Below, one piece after another: positions 27,754 through 36,392 of a stretch of DNA of 64,000 nt (positions within the stretch are counted from its first letter, which is position 1; each line of letters opens with the position of its first letter). The DNA comes from Promethearchaeia archaeon (GTDB taxonomy: Archaea > Asgardarchaeota > Lokiarchaeia > Sigyniarchaeales > SOKP01). Location of the stretch: NCBI GenBank assembly GCA_029856155.1, contig JAHQWL010000103.1, forward strand, positions 1-64,000, given 5' to 3'. Position numbers and translations under genes: made by a program. The notes beneath the pieces are model-generated. The model was not told the origin of the DNA, ran no database searches, and saw only the letters and a program-made list of their open reading frames with translations.

Positions 27754-27764
27754 TAGATTAGGTA

Positions 27765-28220
27765 CTACTTTTGTATATCAGAGAAATATTTATGTAATTC
27801 CCAGAAGGGAGGAACAACTCCGAGTTCAAAAAATATATCATAAAAGCAAAACATACCCCATTGATCGAAAATTTTACCTTCAGAGTTTATATATAATATT
27901 GTTGCGCCCTCAAATGTTATTTTTTTCTTAGTAGGTTCGAAACCCCATCCCTTCCCCAGGTGTGTACCATGTCCTTTGTAACGAACCCAGACTTTATCTT
28001 CTTCTCCTCTTATTTCAACTATTTCATAATATAAATCGGGAAACATAGTACGAAAATGTGTGATTTCATGCTTAATTTGAGCTGGACCTATCTTATCTAT
28101 CTGAATCCAACTCGGATTATATTTAGGATCAATAATTTCATCAGCAATAGCTAGATCTGGCTTACTCCACATCACTTCAAAAAATAATTTTGCGATTTTT
28201 TCAGTCTTTTCAATCTTCAT
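27765..28220 (-). CDS. SnoaL-like / ester-cyclase-fold protein
   Basis: A 151-residue protein of the NTF2-like cone fold. The pattern KLFFEVMWSKPDLAIADEII, then HFRTMFPDLYYEI, VWVRYKGHGTHLGKG and KITFEGATILYINSEGKI matches the SnoaL-like polyketide cyclase/ester cyclase group. Such proteins bind small hydrophobic ligands or isomerise them; the ligand here is unknown. It converges on the DUF1848 gene with only 11 nt between the stops. Confidence 0.8.
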   Translation of the reverse strand: MKIEKTEKIAKLFFEVMWSKPDLAIADEIIDPKYNPSWIQIDKIGPAQIKHEITHFRTMFPDLYYEIVEIRGEEDKVWVRYKGHGTHLGKGWGFEPTKKKITFEGATILYINSEGKIFDQWGMFCFYDIFFELGVVPPFWELHKYFSDIQK

Positions 28221-28394
28221 TTTATATCGTAATTAATTAACTTTTTAAATAAAAAATAGAGTTATAAATTTTAATAAAATCTAATATATTGAATATTAAA
28301 GAAAAACCAAAATAATTATTTAGTAAAAATTTTTCAATTCTGATATTATAGTTCATATTAATGTTGAGGTTTTAAAGAATATAGAGGTTATATT

Positions 28395-29279
28395 ATGCCA
28401 AAATGTAAATTTTACATCGTAGATGTGTTTGCTGAAAGGAAATTTGAAGGAAATCAGCTTGCTGTTTTCATTTGTGATGAAGTACTCTTCGAGGCGGAAA
28501 TGCAGAAAATTGCAAAAGAAATGAATTATTCTGAGACATCATTTATCACTTCAAAAGAAAATTATGATGTTCGTATTTTTACCCCAGAAGTTGAATTACC
28601 ATTTGCGGGACATCCAACAATAGGAACTGCTTATATTATTCAACAAGAATTAATAAAGGGGAGTGTTAAGACTATTCTTCTTAATCTTAAGATTGGTCCT
28701 ATCCCCGTATTATTTAAATATAAATCAGGAAAGCCTGATATCATATGGATGGAGCAAAATGCTCCTATATTCACTAGATTTTTTGACATTGAATTAATTT
28801 CACAAATATTAAATCTAAATGAAAGTGATATTGATGATAGATTTCCAATTCAAGAAGTTTCTACTGGGGGACCATTTATAATCGTACCATTAAAAACTTT
28901 AGATGCCTTGAAAAGAGCAAAAGTAGATGTTGATAAATGTTTTGATTTGATGGAGAACACTGAAGCAAAATCAATATTGATTTTTTGTCCTCAAGTACGT
29001 AATAAGGGAAATGATTTAAGTGTACGTGTTTTTGCTCATTATCATGGAATACCAGAAGATCCAGCAACAGGTTCAGGAAATGGATGTCTTGCCGCATATC
29101 TAGTAAATCATCAATATTTTATTAAAAATAGTATAAATATTAGAGTCGAGCAAGGATATGAAGTTGGACGCCCTTCATTGCTTTATTTAAAAGCAGAAAA
29201 AAGTGAGAGTGGAGCAATAAGTGTATCAGTGGGAGGAAAAGTTTTTCTCTCTGCCACAGGAGAATTATCAAATGACTGA
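28395..29279 (+). CDS. PhzF-family isomerase/epimerase
   Basis: A 294-residue protein with the two-lobed PhzF fold. The catalytic Glu47 lies in MNYSETSFI. The family motifs VRIFTPEVELPFAGHPTIGTA and HGIPEDPATGSGNGCLAAYL are plain. Known members isomerise dihydro-hydroxyanthranilate (PhzF) or epimerise amino acids; the substrate here is unknown and no phenazine genes are near. It is preceded by an AT-rich promoter region and ends 29 nt before the convergent radical SAM gene. Confidence 0.9.
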   Translation: MPKCKFYIVDVFAERKFEGNQLAVFICDEVLFEAEMQKIAKEMNYSETSFITSKENYDVRIFTPEVELPFAGHPTIGTAYIIQQELIKGSVKTILLNLKIGPIPVLFKYKSGKPDIIWMEQNAPIFTRFFDIELISQILNLNESDIDDRFPIQEVSTGGPFIIVPLKTLDALKRAKVDVDKCFDLMENTEAKSILIFCPQVRNKGNDLSVRVFAHYHGIPEDPATGSGNGCLAAYLVNHQYFIKNSINIRVEQGYEVGRPSLLYLKAEKSESGAISVSVGGKVFLSATGELSND

Positions 29280-29307
29280 AAATAGTTTATTTTCAAAATT
29301 TAAAAGT

Positions 29308-30426
29308 TTAAACTTTAGTTCTATATGCTTTAACCATTTTTACTAACGCATTTACCTCTTTAGAATGAGAAAATAAGGCACATGGAGACCCGTCAGTTTC
29401 CAATAAATGTTCACTTTCTCGGATAATTTTAAATAGTTGGCTGTCCAATCCTTCCCTTAATGTATTTTTAGTCAAATTGTGAGTTGCTATGTTAGAAACA
29501 GGACAAGGTGTTAAATCTCCTAAAGGTGTTATATGAGCAAATCCTCTACCTGCTGATACACACCCTCCCATATATTCTTCATCTCCGGGAGAATGGATAA
29601 GAAATAATTGTTTTGTTTCACGATATTGTAAAACTTTTTCTCTAAATTCTTTACTTTCTTCATTAGTAAGCATTAATTCTATATCATTATCTACGGGAAT
29701 ATATTCAAGAAGGAAACCAAGACGTACCCCTTTAGAGATCAAGTCATCTACATTTTTTGAGTCCATCCAAAATTTAACATTTTTTCGGTTTATTGTCACT
29801 GAAATTCCACTAATCACTCCCTTGCTATCTAATTCGTTAATGAGATTAATACTTTTTTCATAAACTCCTAAACCTCTTCGTTCATCAGTTAAATCTTGAT
29901 CTCCTTCAATACTTACCATTATTATCGTATTTCTTAATCGTTTAAGTTTTTCAACATCTTGACTTTCTAAGATTGTTCCATTTGTGAAGATCAAGAACAA
30001 TCTATCTTTGAAGTCCTCACAAATTTTCAATAAATTTGGCATTAAAAAAGGCTCTCCGCCTGCTATTATGAAAGCAAAGACGCCTAGTTCTTTTGCTTCT
30101 TGAATTATTTTTATCCATTTTTCCAAATCCAAAGTGTTTCTTGATTTTTCGTTACATAGTGTGCCTGTTGCGGCAGCATAACAACCAACACATTTAAGAT
30201 TACAATTTGAAGTTATACTTAATATCAAAAATGGAGGTACTTTTAAACCATTTAGCTGCTCTTCTGCTCTGATTTTGCGGGATTTTCTATATGCTTTTGC
30301 TAGTTTCACCATTTTATACATACTTTTTGGATGCTTTAAAATCCAAGGCATAAAGATTTTTGCCATAGTGGGATCTACTTTCTTTAAAGTACGGTTTATA
30401 TAATTTTTATTTTTTTCGTCTATCAT
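29308..30426 (-). CDS. Radical SAM/SPASM-domain protein
   Basis: A 372-residue protein. The radical SAM cluster motif CxxxCxxC is at Cys75, Cys79 and Cys82 (NCNLKCVGCYA). It is followed by the GGEPFL motif and the barrel strands LFLIFTNGT and IIMVSIEGD. The C-terminal SPASM-like region has further cysteines (GGCVSAGRGF, LTPCPVSN, GSPCALF) for an auxiliary cluster. Relatives modify peptides or synthesise cofactors (MoaA/PqqE/SkfB/heme-D1 group). No small precursor peptide gene is visible next to it. The first 60 residues are a basic helical extension. Confidence 0.88.
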   Translation of the reverse strand: MIDEKNKNYINRTLKKVDPTMAKIFMPWILKHPKSMYKMVKLAKAYRKSRKIRAEEQLNGLKVPPFLILSITSNCNLKCVGCYAAATGTLCNEKSRNTLDLEKWIKIIQEAKELGVFAFIIAGGEPFLMPNLLKICEDFKDRLFLIFTNGTILESQDVEKLKRLRNTIIMVSIEGDQDLTDERRGLGVYEKSINLINELDSKGVISGISVTINRKNVKFWMDSKNVDDLISKGVRLGFLLEYIPVDNDIELMLTNEESKEFREKVLQYRETKQLFLIHSPGDEEYMGGCVSAGRGFAHITPLGDLTPCPVSNIATHNLTKNTLREGLDSQLFKIIRESEHLLETDGSPCALFSHSKEVNALVKMVKAYRTKV

Positions 30427-30683
30427 TTATTCCATTTTCCTTTATCTTATTTGACTAAAATTTACTAATTCTGTTTTATGATTATTAAAAAAAAGATGCT
30501 TAACATATAATTTCAGTAGTCCATTTTTTACTTATCAAAGAAAAATCGTGCTGCTACATAAATGTCTAATCAGAAACTTAATTCTATTAATTATGATATC
30601 CAATGAATTTATTATATTACTTTACATTTCGATAATTATATAAACGCCAAAGATTTTCTTGAAAATTTTAAAATTAAATAAAA

Positions 30684-31190
30684 ATGAATCCTAAATTTGA
30701 AGAATCCTCAAAAGAAAAATTACCTTTAGTTGGAATTGGTCCAAAAATTCTAATAGCAATTTGTCCTTTTTTTATTATATTTGGGATTTTAAGTTCAATT
30801 TATTATCCACTTTTTCAAATTCCGATAAGCTATTATGTATTGATTATTATTGGATCTACTTTAATAACAATTGGGATTTACGTGTTTATTTATTCCGAAA
30901 GAATTTTAAGTAAAGCTTATGGATCATCAGAATTAATTACTATAAAAACCTATGCATATGTGAGACATCCAATGTACGCTTCTTGGGGTTTGGCAATACT
31001 GCCAGGTATTTTCTGCCTAATAAATAGTTGGATCCTCTTTTTTATTCTTGTTATATATTATATACTAGTTAGAATTTTTCTTAAAAAGGAAGAAAGATAT
31101 TTACTGGAAAAATATGGTGAAAATTATACTCATTATAAAAATAATGTAAATGCTTTCTTTCCAAAACTGAAAAAATATAAACCAGAATGA
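30684..31190 (+). CDS. Isoprenylcysteine carboxyl methyltransferase (ICMT)/PEMT-like membrane methyltransferase
   Basis: A 168-residue integral membrane protein with about four helices. The conserved SAM-binding region is AYVRHPMYASWGLAIL, followed by RIFLKKEERYLLEKYGENY, where the two glutamates and the EKYGExY motif are diagnostic of the ICMT/PEMT family. Substrates may be lipids or small molecules; eukaryotic ICMT methylates prenylated proteins. It precedes the CDF transporter by 16 nt and is probably co-transcribed with it. Confidence 0.85.
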   Translation: MNPKFEESSKEKLPLVGIGPKILIAICPFFIIFGILSSIYYPLFQIPISYYVLIIIGSTLITIGIYVFIYSERILSKAYGSSELITIKTYAYVRHPMYASWGLAILPGIFCLINSWILFFILVIYYILVRIFLKKEERYLLEKYGENYTHYKNNVNAFFPKLKKYKPE

Positions 31191-31206
31191 ATTTAATAAA
31201 TACTTA

Positions 31207-32646
31207 ATGAATATCAAAGTAAAGTATGCTATTTTCACACTGGGGATAATTTTATTCCAGTCAATTTTAAAGGTAATAGGGGTATTACTCACTGGAAGTT
31301 TAAGCTTTTTATCTGAAACCGCAGATACTCTAATAGATATTCTATTTGTCTCAATCACTTTATATTCATTATATTACAGTCAAAAACCGGCGGATTATGA
31401 ACATATGTATGGACATAGTAAAATTGATTCTATTTCTGGATTGATTCAAGGTATTATATTGATGAATGTGTATGTAATATTGATTTATAATGCGATCCAA
31501 GTATTTATATCAAGTAGATTTGATGTTACAAACCCTGAAATTGGTTTAGTTATTTTAGTATGTTCTTTTTTTGTTAACTTTATTTTCTCAAGACTACTTG
31601 TTTCGAAAGGAAAGCAACAAAAGAGTATAACCATGGAAATTCAGGGTCTAAATTTGTTTCAGGATTCTATGAGAGCTATTATAGTCCTGTTAAGTTTTAT
31701 CTTTGCTTACTTTAATGTTATTTTTCTTGATCCAATTCTTAGCATTGTTGTTTCAGTTTGGATAATAATAGGTGCACTTAAATTGACTAAAGAAGGTGTT
31801 AAAGAACTCACAGACACGAATCCTATAAGTACAATTATAATTGAAGATTTAAGACAAAAAATTTTTGTTTTAGATCATGTTATTGGGGTAGAAAATATCA
31901 AAATAAGAACCAGTGGAAAAACATTATTCTTAGAAGTTTATTTATCAGTTGAAGATCACATTTCCATTATCCATGCAAATGAAATCATAAAGTCAATAAG
32001 GAGTATGAGTGAGAAGTTATTTCCCTTATATGAAGTAGAGTGTATTGTAGAAATGAATCCTATGGCCGGAGAGAAATCAATAGGAGAAGGATTAATAAAT
32101 CTAATTTTTTCAATGAAAACTGAATACCCCGAAATTTTAGATTTTAAAGATCTGAATATTTTTAGAATTGAGACTGAATATTTTATTTCTTTAATTGTTA
32201 TGGTCAACGAGAATCTTTCTCTTGCCGAAGCGCATAATATTTGCTCTAATTTCGAAAATGAGATAAAAAAGGAAGCTCCTTTAATATCGAGAGTGATAAC
32301 TCATATTGAAAGTCGGCCTTATAGTGTAGTTCTTGTCCCTAATCAATTAAAATGTACAGATGTAGGACCAGAAATGATCCAACAAATAAGTGAAGAAGTA
32401 GAAGAAGTGTTAAGAAAACATCCCCAAGTTAAAGGATATCATGGATTAGAATTTTGGGCTACGTCTGACTACTGCATTTTGGAAATTCATGTATTTTTTG
32501 ATGGTTCTCTAAATATTTCAAAAACTCATGATTATATAACTCAATTAGAAATTAAAATTAGACAAAAATTAGGGATAGATAACTTAGAAACAATTTTCCT
32601 TCATTCTGAACCGGTCGAAGGAAGGAAGGAAGGGATTATTTTTTAA
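31207..32646 (+). CDS. Cation diffusion facilitator (CDF) family metal transporter with extended C-terminus
   Basis: A 479-residue protein. The membrane part has the CDF features SLSFLSETADTLIDILFVS (metal-site Asp in helix 2) and HMYGHSKIDSISGLIQG after it, with five to six helices by residue 200. Residues about 205-285 are the usual cytosolic ferredoxin-like domain (VIGVENIKIRTSGKTLFLEV). About 190 further residues follow, holding a second and probably third such domain (EVLRKHPQVKGYHGLEFWA). CDFs export Zn2+, Mn2+ or Fe2+ by proton antiport; the metal is not readable. The tandem cytosolic domains make it longer than typical 300-residue members. Confidence 0.88.
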   Translation: MNIKVKYAIFTLGIILFQSILKVIGVLLTGSLSFLSETADTLIDILFVSITLYSLYYSQKPADYEHMYGHSKIDSISGLIQGIILMNVYVILIYNAIQVFISSRFDVTNPEIGLVILVCSFFVNFIFSRLLVSKGKQQKSITMEIQGLNLFQDSMRAIIVLLSFIFAYFNVIFLDPILSIVVSVWIIIGALKLTKEGVKELTDTNPISTIIIEDLRQKIFVLDHVIGVENIKIRTSGKTLFLEVYLSVEDHISIIHANEIIKSIRSMSEKLFPLYEVECIVEMNPMAGEKSIGEGLINLIFSMKTEYPEILDFKDLNIFRIETEYFISLIVMVNENLSLAEAHNICSNFENEIKKEAPLISRVITHIESRPYSVVLVPNQLKCTDVGPEMIQQISEEVEEVLRKHPQVKGYHGLEFWATSDYCILEIHVFFDGSLNISKTHDYITQLEIKIRQKLGIDNLETIFLHSEPVEGRKEGIIF

Positions 32647-32659
32647 AAGTAAATTTTTT

Positions 32660-33799
32660 TCAAAAAGGAAAGTTGTAATGATCTAATCCAAGTTCTTTTT
32701 GCATTACTTTAATATCTTTTTGCAAACTTTTATTTAGTGGAATACCCATCTTTCTTCTTTCTAATTCAGAATAGTATTCTTTTTCCCCTGCTGTGTAGAT
32801 TTTTTCTTTCCCAGGTGCTTTTTTAGACCTTCTCAATTCTCGCATGATATTACCCGTTATTTCTTTAAAACGATCGATTGGTATGAAATTTTGAACGTTT
32901 ATTGCCAAAAAGAAATGCCCTACTTTTAATCTTTCTTGACCCTCTTCAATAACTCCCGCTGTATCTTTAAGATATACTCCATCTTGTAATGCAGAGCATA
33001 GTATTTCAGCAAAGGTTGCATAACCATATCCTTTATGACCCGAAGTAGCTTCTCCTTCACCTCCTAAAGGTAGTAAAGCCGCAGAACGGTTAACTAATTT
33101 GTTTAAAACCACACTAGGATCTGTTTTTGAATTACCATTATTAGAAATAATTAATCCCTCTGGTAAAGGCTTATGTAACCTATTATATACTTCTACTTTC
33201 CCTCTTTGAATAATAGAGGTTGCACAATCTAATAAAAATGGAAAACCTTCATCTGTAGGAGCACCATATGTTAGTGGATTTGTTCCTAGTATTGGCTCTG
33301 CTCCGAAGGTAGGTGGAACAGAAGGTCGTGTATTGGTAGTGACAAAACCTATCATTCCCTCTTTTATTGCCATGAGTGAATAATAACCAGCAACTCCAAA
33401 ATGAGAACTGTTACGTACTGCAACTGCTCCGAGACCATAATTTTTTGCTTTTTCAATTGCTAATCTCATAGCTAAATATGCTATAACATGTCCCATTCCA
33501 CAACCTCCATCTAAAACTGCTGTAGTAGCATCATCTCTGATAACTTGAATATTTGTTTTTGGATTATAAATACCCTGTTTAATTCTATCATAATACATTT
33601 TACATCTCTGAATTCCATGTGAATCAATACCTCTTAAATCGGATGTAATAAGAACATCAGCTATAATTTCTGCATGTCCTTCAGGAACTTCCAATTCAAT
33701 GAAAACATCTTTTATAAAATTCTTAAGAGTATCGACATCTACATAAACTATGTCTTCTGTGTGATTTAAGGGTGTTTCCTCTAGTAGTTTTTCTATCAT
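32660..33799 (-). CDS. Ldh-type (malate/L-lactate dehydrogenase-2 family) NAD(P)-dependent oxidoreductase
   Basis: A 379-residue enzyme of the malate/lactate/ureidoglycolate dehydrogenase family, distinct from classical LDH. Motifs are ITSDLRGIDSHGIQR (catalytic-site histidine), AVRNSSHFGVAGYYSL and FVTTNTRPSVPPTFG. GTNPLTYGAPT and the glycine-rich SGHKGYGYATFAEIL also match. Substrates in the family are 2-hydroxy acids, so the direction and substrate are open. An 87-bp part of its 3' region (32738-32824) is repeated with four differences at 38991-39077. It converges on the CDF gene with a 13-nt gap. Confidence 0.9.
   Translation of the reverse strand: MIEKLLEETPLNHTEDIVYVDVDTLKNFIKDVFIELEVPEGHAEIIADVLITSDLRGIDSHGIQRCKMYYDRIKQGIYNPKTNIQVIRDDATTAVLDGGCGMGHVIAYLAMRLAIEKAKNYGLGAVAVRNSSHFGVAGYYSLMAIKEGMIGFVTTNTRPSVPPTFGAEPILGTNPLTYGAPTDEGFPFLLDCATSIIQRGKVEVYNRLHKPLPEGLIISNNGNSKTDPSVVLNKLVNRSAALLPLGGEGEATSGHKGYGYATFAEILCSALQDGVYLKDTAGVIEEGQERLKVGHFFLAINVQNFIPIDRFKEITGNIMRELRRSKKAPGKEKIYTAGEKEYYSELERRKMGIPLNKSLQKDIKVMQKELGLDHYNFPF
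32738..32824. repeat. Source copy of an 87-bp segment duplicated at 38991-39077
   Basis: This part of the ldh gene encodes KKAPGKEKIYTAGEKEYYSE and the residues after it. It matches 38991-39077 in the same orientation at 83 of 87 positions by eye. The two copies lie 6.2 kb apart. Confidence 0.88.
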
Positions 33800-34206
33800 T
33801 TTCTTAAAGAATCAAAAAAAAGGTGATAGCATAGATTAGGAACCTTTCTATTTAATTAATATCCTATTTAATATAAGGTGAAAGTTAGTGAATAACAAAT
33901 AGTTCTCATTGAAAAGAAAAGACCTTTTTAATTAGAACCTTGAATACTTCTTAAAGGACTTAAAATAGCCTAATAGTCTAATTCTCTAGAATAAAGTAGT
34001 TTTTAACCTTCAATAGATTAATCTTTATCTTAAATTAAAAGTATAAAATTGAAACGATTAATAGGAATTTTTTAAAAATGGGATAAACTTTCTATAGTTA
34101 AAAGAAATTAATTTAATCGTGAAAGAAAACATTCATTTTATATTGGGAATGTTGTTCTGTCAAGGCTAAACAACTCAACTCGACCTTCGAATAGAGGCGA
34201 AAAAGC
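33800..34206. other. Non-coding 407-nt stretch upstream of ldh
   Basis: No gene-like frame is visible. It holds a copy of a roughly 47-bp repeat (33848-33894) also found at 37751-37797. Near 34150 a six-bp GTTGTT/AACAAC inverted repeat is present. The ldh promoter should lie in the first part on the minus strand and that of the 34207 gene at the right end. Confidence 0.6.
33848..33894. repeat. Copy 1 of a 47-bp direct repeat
   Basis: The core ATCCTATTTAATATAAGGTG is identical at 37764-37783, with flanks about 80 percent identical over 47 bp. At the other copy the same bases form the last codons of a membrane-protein remnant. Here they are non-coding, so this copy is likely derived. Confidence 0.7.
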
Positions 34207-34479
34207 TTGGAAATACGAAAAGCATTTGAAAAAGTTAAACGGTTTGTGGATTGGGAATATAAACAAAAGCGCCCCAAATCAATCCAAGCTTTACGAGTGA
34301 AAAGTCAAACCATATTTACAATAGGTACCCTTCCTGATTATCAAATTAAAAGTATTGGCCCTGTAATTTTTATTGTTGTCTCTGATTATGGAGATTCGTT
34401 AACTGTTTATTTCTTTAATAAGTTTGGGGATAAATTGGGAAGCAAGAAATATGAACCAACCCCTAAATTTATAAATTAA
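34207..34479 (+). CDS. Small beta-rich protein of unknown function (TTG start)
   Basis: A 90-residue protein. The TTG start is supported by GAGGCGA seven nt upstream; a TAG lies five codons further up, so a longer start is excluded. The body alternates strands (TIFTIGTLPDYQIKSIGPVI, SLTVYFFNKFG). No family is recognised. Its last 81 nt overlap the 3' end of the opposite-strand gene, which is unusual; one of the two ends may be non-native. Confidence 0.5.
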   Translation: MEIRKAFEKVKRFVDWEYKQKRPKSIQALRVKSQTIFTIGTLPDYQIKSIGPVIFIVVSDYGDSLTVYFFNKFGDKLGSKKYEPTPKFIN

Positions 34480-34914
34480 ATAATTTATTTCTTTACTTGT
34501 ATTAACAAACGCTTCAAAATTTTCTAATACACTTATATTAAAATCCTCCTGATTTCCTTGAATGACATCATAATAAGTTTTTCTTGGAGAAATTGGGCCA
34601 TAGTTCTCTACTTTTTTAAAGAAAGTTGCATTTTTTATCTTATTGCTATATTCTTCATAATATCTTAAATCAAGAGATAAGTTAATTCGGAATCTGTTTA
34701 ATTCAAAATACCCATTGTTCGATATACTAAAAGAAATTTTAACATCTGGACTTTCTGAGGAAGGATTTATGATGAAATAACTGTCAGGAATCTTGATACT
34801 TTCAATAGTTTGATATAGTGAAGCTAGCACTGAATAAAATAGAATTGTAAATGATAAACTATAGATTAGAATAGAAGAAATTAATAAATAGCTAATAAAT
34901 ATCTTCCTTTTCAT
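34399..34914 (-). CDS. Secreted or membrane-anchored small protein
   Basis: A frame of 171 codons from ATG 34914, chosen over ATG 34941 because AAGGTAAGG lies just upstream. Residues 4-34 form a signal anchor (IFISYLLISSILIYSLSFTI). The rest is an extracellular, beta-rich domain with several N-x-S/T sites. A second hydrophobic stretch near the C-terminus (FRGWFIFLASQFIPKL) may be a membrane tail, but it lies opposite the 34207 gene's end. It is divergent from the phospholipase-like gene, with a perfect palindrome between them. Function is unknown. Confidence 0.55.
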   Translation of the reverse strand: MKRKIFISYLLISSILIYSLSFTILFYSVLASLYQTIESIKIPDSYFIINPSSESPDVKISFSISNNGYFELNRFRINLSLDLRYYEEYSNKIKNATFFKKVENYGPISPRKTYYDVIQGNQEDFNISVLENFEAFVNTSKEINYLIYKFRGWFIFLASQFIPKLIKEINS

Positions 34915-35031
34915 TTTCCTTACCTTAATTAGTATATTCATAGATTTTTAATTAAATTGTTTGTCCTTATTGTAAAATTAAAGTATTGTTGATATATAAA
35001 TATTTTTTTCAAAAAAAATCATTTTATGCTT

Positions 35032-35053
35032 CGGTTTGGTATTTACCAAACCG
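35032..35053. promoter_or_regulatory. Perfect 10-bp palindrome between divergent genes, likely operator
   Basis: CGGTTTGGTA and TACCAAACCG form a perfect inverted repeat with a two-base centre. It lies midway between the divergent secreted-protein genes (starts at 34914 and 35139), about 28 bp upstream of a TATA box. A dimeric regulator site is the simplest reading, since neither gene ends here and it cannot be a terminator. Confidence 0.55.
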
Positions 35054-35080
35054 TTAGTTTGTATTTTTCTTAACCATAAT

Positions 35081-35090
35081 TTTAAATATA
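35081..35090 (+). promoter_or_regulatory. TATA box for the phospholipase-like gene
   Basis: TTTAAATATA lies about 50 bp upstream of ATG 35139, giving an expected RNA start near 35115 and a leader of about 25 nt. It follows the palindrome at 35032-35053. Confidence 0.5.
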
Positions 35091-35138
35091 AGAACATTAT
35101 AATTAATTATAACTTCGACTAATTAGAAAGACAAACTT

Positions 35139-36329
35139 ATGAATAAGAGAAATTATATTCTAGTTTCTTTTTTATATCTGGCATCATTAGCATCATTACT
35201 CTCAACATATTCAATTTATACTGTTGGTTGGGGAAATGGAGCTGCCGTTTCTGATTATAACCCTTATAGTTATTCTTTTAATTTTCACTATGCGACACAT
35301 GATTGGATCCCTGAATCAGCTCTAGAGATTTTATTTCAAAAACTTTCTGGAGGTGAAAAGGGTTATGCGTTCGTTCAAGATTTGCATAATAACATTGATA
35401 ATTATAAAAATTATTTTCTTTTAGGAACTGAAATCCCTGATCGAAGATACAATCATGGAGCTATTTTTTCTATAAAGACGAAATGTGGATTAATAAGGCA
35501 TGATGATGTTACACAAAATAAGCATCAATTAAGGTTTACAGGAAATATGCTACAATCTGATAGACCATCCCAGTTTTTATGTATAGAGGTTAAAAGAATG
35601 GGTGATTCTGTTGTAAAAGCATTTGGGGAAAGAGATTGTCAAAAAGCTGCCTTTTTCTTAGGTTGTATGTCTCATTATATAGCTGATGCAACATTTTATA
35701 CTCATCTAATTAATAATGAAAACTCTCATACTTCGTATTTAAATAAAGTCCAATCAATAACTAAGACTCGCTATTCTTATGCAGATATTAAAAGACAGCT
35801 TGAATTTTTTAATATCATAGAATCCTATGATTCATTTCATAGTAATATCAAAAAGAAACCTTATGATTCTGCATATTTAGCAGGTTTAGACACCAGATAT
35901 GGCAATTATTATTTACAATCTTTTATTTCTACTCAATATGAAAATGCTGAATGGCTAGATTTTTACGCTCCTTCAGGATCAGATCCAAAATTCTGGAACT
36001 TGCCCGGTTTCAATCCAATAAATAGACCCACTTCTGGAAATGCAAAGAAATATTTTGATACAGTAGAACACAATTTAAATACTGCAATTTATTATACTGC
36101 TGCTGCTATTAATTTTTTAATAGATAATTATAATGGTAAAAATTGTCAAGGAGATGGAGATCAATATAATCCAATGGATCCTTTTGGGGGAGTTGTTGGT
36201 GATAAAGTCGGTGTTAGAGTGAAAGAATATACGTTTTTATTCCTTTGGCAGTTTATGGGAATGATATCAATCATAACAGCAATGACCATAGTAAAGCAAC
36301 TTAAAGTTGTGGCTCCATTACTCTTTTAA
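35139..36329 (+). CDS. Secreted zinc-dependent phospholipase C/S1-P1-like protein with C-terminal anchor
   Basis: A 396-residue protein with a signal peptide (residues 6-26) and a C-terminal membrane helix (about 362-390). The zinc-dependent PLC pattern is present: ATHDWIPESALEIL (His54, Asp55, Trp56), FLLGTEIPDRRYNH at 93-106 and FFLGCMSHYIADATFYTHLI with His179, Asp183 and His189. These residues bind the zinc cluster in bacterial PLC and S1/P1 nucleases. It probably acts outside the cell on phosphodiesters, perhaps lipids. The C-terminal anchor suggests surface retention. It has its own promoter with a nearby palindrome. Confidence 0.75.
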   Translation: MNKRNYILVSFLYLASLASLLSTYSIYTVGWGNGAAVSDYNPYSYSFNFHYATHDWIPESALEILFQKLSGGEKGYAFVQDLHNNIDNYKNYFLLGTEIPDRRYNHGAIFSIKTKCGLIRHDDVTQNKHQLRFTGNMLQSDRPSQFLCIEVKRMGDSVVKAFGERDCQKAAFFLGCMSHYIADATFYTHLINNENSHTSYLNKVQSITKTRYSYADIKRQLEFFNIIESYDSFHSNIKKKPYDSAYLAGLDTRYGNYYLQSFISTQYENAEWLDFYAPSGSDPKFWNLPGFNPINRPTSGNAKKYFDTVEHNLNTAIYYTAAAINFLIDNYNGKNCQGDGDQYNPMDPFGGVVGDKVGVRVKEYTFLFLWQFMGMISIITAMTIVKQLKVVAPLLF

Positions 36330-36392
36330 TAGATTAAATTTTTGCTACAGTCTATATATTTATATTCAAAAGATTTCTAGTATTTATTGAAC

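Noticed and set aside
27563-27931. 122-codon plus-strand frame over the DUF1848 end and SnoaL-like gene
   Set aside because: It is a shadow of two well-supported genes in other frames.
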